Assembly: GCF_042685745.1 (NCBI RefSeq)
Contig: NZ_JBHUNT010000001.1
Span: 3,906,001 to 3,970,000, forward strand
Length of the DNA: 64,000 nucleotides
Source: Prauserella_A oleivorans
GTDB taxonomy: Bacteria > Actinomycetota > Actinomycetes > Mycobacteriales > Pseudonocardiaceae
Direction: 5' to 3'
This document shows, in pieces, positions 62,996-64,000 of this stretch; the stretch's first letter is position 1; each line of letters starts with the position of its first letter. A program made the translations under genes and the position numbers. The notes below the pieces were generated by a model. That model made no database searches. It had not been told where the DNA came from and saw nothing but the letters and a program-made list of their open reading frames with translations.

Positions 62996-63397
62996 TCAGG
63001 GTTGCAGCAGCGCGAGCATCTCCTCGTTGCCGAACATCCGCGCGGTCTCGATCGCCGACGGCTGCCCGGCATGCGGGTCCGCACCGCCCGCGAGCAGGGC
63101 TTTCACCACCTCGGGCTCCGCTTTGAACACGGCACCGGCGAGCGGGCTCTGGCCGCGGTCGTTGAGCCGGTTCGGGTCGGCACCGCGCCGCAGCAGCGCT
63201 GTCACGGTCCCGGCGTGACCGTGATACGCGGCCAACATCACAAGGGTGTCGCCCTTGTCGTTGGTGAGATTGACCGGGACGCCGGCGTCGACGTACGCGC
63301 CGAGGCGGTCGGTGTCCCCGTCGCGGGCGAAGTCGAACACGCGGGCCGCCAGCTCGAGCAGCTCGGGATCGGGCTGTCCGGGATCCGTCTCGCTCAT
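62996..63397 (-). CDS. Ankyrin-repeat protein
   Basis: 133 aa, made of about four ankyrin repeats (for example DKGDTLVMLAAYHGHAGTVTALLRRGADPN). Small soluble protein–protein interaction module. ATG at 63397 with GGAGG just before it. The role is unknown; similar proteins are found beside catalase or siroheme genes in actinobacteria. Confidence 0.87.
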   Translation of the reverse strand: MSETDPGQPDPELLELAARVFDFARDGDTDRLGAYVDAGVPVNLTNDKGDTLVMLAAYHGHAGTVTALLRRGADPNRLNDRGQSPLAGAVFKAEPEVVKALLAGGADPHAGQPSAIETARMFGNEEMLALLQP

Positions 63398-63432
63398 GCC
63401 TCCAGCGTCCCACAACGTGGCCGGGCTCGGCC

Positions 63433-63463
63433 GGTCGTCGCGGTCGCGGTCGCGGTCGCGGTC
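63433..63463. repeat. Short tandem repeat of GTCGCG
   Basis: Four to five copies of a hexamer (cggtcgcggtcgcg…), upstream of the Zur box. May vary in copy number between strains. Confidence 0.7.
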
Positions 63464-63473
63464 CGGATAGTAT

Positions 63474-63488
63474 TGATAATCGTTTTCA
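63474..63488. promoter_or_regulatory. Zur box before the COG0523 gene
   Basis: TGATAATCGTTTTCA, a close match to the palindromic actinobacterial Zur (zinc uptake regulator) box of the form TGaAAAnCnnTTTTCA. It lies just upstream of TAGGAT (63491–63496) and the GTG at 63503, so zinc-bound Zur would block this promoter. Confidence 0.65.
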
Positions 63489-63502
63489 TCTAGGATTCGG
63501 TC

Positions 63503-64000
63503 GTGACCGATTCGCAGCGTGTACCCCTCGTCCTGGTCGGCGGCCTGGCCGACGTTCCGGTGCGGCTGGTCGCCGACCGGCTGTGCGGCACCGACCGCGC
63601 GACCGCCTACGTCCACCACGACCTGCGCCGCATCGACGACGGCGTGGTGCGCCGCCACATCAGGCTGGGTGCGTGCGAGCACCTGGCCACGCTCCAGCTC
63701 GCCCACGGCTGCGTCTCGTGCACGCTGCGGGAAGACCTGCTGCCGCTGCTCCGCGGGCTCGCCCGGCAGCCCGAGGTGCGGCGCATCGTGGTCCGCCTGG
63801 ACGCGGCGATGGCACCCGAGCGGGTGTGCCGGGAGCTGCACAACGGCGTCGTGGACGACGTGCCCGTGCTCGACGACATGGAGATCGAGGCCGTCGTGAC
63901 CGCGCTCGACCAGTCGACCTGGTTCGCCGCCGCCACCGGCGACGACTCCCTGCGCGAACACGGCCTGCACGGCGGCCCGGACGACGACCGCACGCTCGCC
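63503..64000 (+). CDS. COG0523/CobW-like protein, zinc-regulated type (partial at window edge)
   Basis: First ~166 codons only; the gene runs off the right edge. Contains LAHGCVSCTLREDLLPLLRGLAR, the COG0523 metal-binding region, and VVRRHIRLGA…, similar to Rv0106 of M. tuberculosis. The usual N-terminal P-loop (GSGKTT) is absent: the sequence reads LVGGLADVPVRLVADRL. GTG at 63503 follows TAGGAT by 6 nt (leaderless). Expected to be induced by zinc starvation. Confidence 0.8.
   Translation, partial: MTDSQRVPLVLVGGLADVPVRLVADRLCGTDRATAYVHHDLRRIDDGVVRRHIRLGACEHLATLQLAHGCVSCTLREDLLPLLRGLARQPEVRRIVVRLDAAMAPERVCRELHNGVVDDVPVLDDMEIEAVVTALDQSTWFAAATGDDSLREHGLHGGPDDDRTLA

Noticed and set aside
63433..63463. 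CRISPR-like repeat
   Set aside because: It is a hexamer tandem repeat without spacers.

Overview
The window is high-GC actinobacterial DNA, most likely from the order Pseudonocardiales (family level is inference). The evidence is GC-rich codon use throughout, mycothiol (mshC) and ergothioneine (egtABCD) biosynthesis genes, the GarA/FHA switch, and gene blocks that follow the Mycobacterium tuberculosis order. These blocks are trmI–(M50 protease)–recB-like–hisG–hisE–metH–PAC2–mshC (Rv2118c–Rv2130c type), the AAA+/VWA pair (Rv0958–Rv0959 type), hemH–inhA–fabG … VWA–DUF58–moxR … ripA-like–acnA (Rv1485–Rv1475c type), and pgsA-like–gcvH–garA–merR–bfn–merR (Rv1822–Rv1830 type). It is chromosomal and mostly housekeeping. 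I see no rRNA, tRNA, CRISPR array, prophage or recognisable transposase.

Layout. 0–5 kb: tRNA methyltransferase (cut by the window edge), M50/CBS protease, RecB-like nuclease, hot-dog thioesterase, ParA-like ATPase, hisG/hisE. 5–16.6 kb: SAM methyltransferase, HAD phosphatase, metH, PAC2 protein, MFS transporter, metallophosphoesterase, an ABC-F ribosome-protection-type ATPase with a mini-ORF leader, mshC. 16.6–23 kb: TetR/P450 divergent pair, VWA/AAA+ pair, a conserved hypothetical. 23–28.7 kb: hemH, inhA, fabG, a thioesterase, a Tat-exported PhoD phosphatase, trmL. 28.7–39 kb: VWA/DUF58/MoxR operon, mobA, RipA-like endopeptidase, two membrane proteins, acnA. 39–47.3 kb: a flanked insertion (TetR plus NAD(P)H oxidoreductase), TauE permease, Ddn-like protein, egtDCBA, and a TetR that looks like AcnR. 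47.3–53.3 kb: two CNNM/CorC proteins, conserved proteins, an XRE regulator and a SnoaL-like protein. 53–58 kb: merR–bfn–merR–garA–gcvH–pgsA-like with an intruding TetR. 58–64 kb: acyl-CoA ligase/dienoyl-CoA-isomerase-type pair, alpha/beta hydrolase, siroheme synthase, ankyrin protein and a Zur-box-preceded COG0523 protein cut by the edge.

The most interesting signals are regulatory or structural. (1) Near-consensus AcnR boxes lie on the acnA promoter and upstream of the TetR at 46.7 kb, linking two genes now about 8 kb apart with ergothioneine genes between them. (2) A roughly 1.95-kb segment downstream of acnA is bounded by 128-bp direct repeats about 89% identical, a scar of an integration event. 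(3) The ABC-F gene has an apparently leaderless three-codon leader ORF, a hairpin, and a WhiB7-like A-rich promoter element. (4) A GTATA-N6-TATAC palindrome occurs twice, 30 kb apart. (5) GarA lacks the first threonine of its phospho-switch. (6) Many genes show a -10 hexamer 6–7 nt before the start codon, that is, probable leaderless transcripts. (7) Several convergent pairs have terminator hairpins made from their own last codons.
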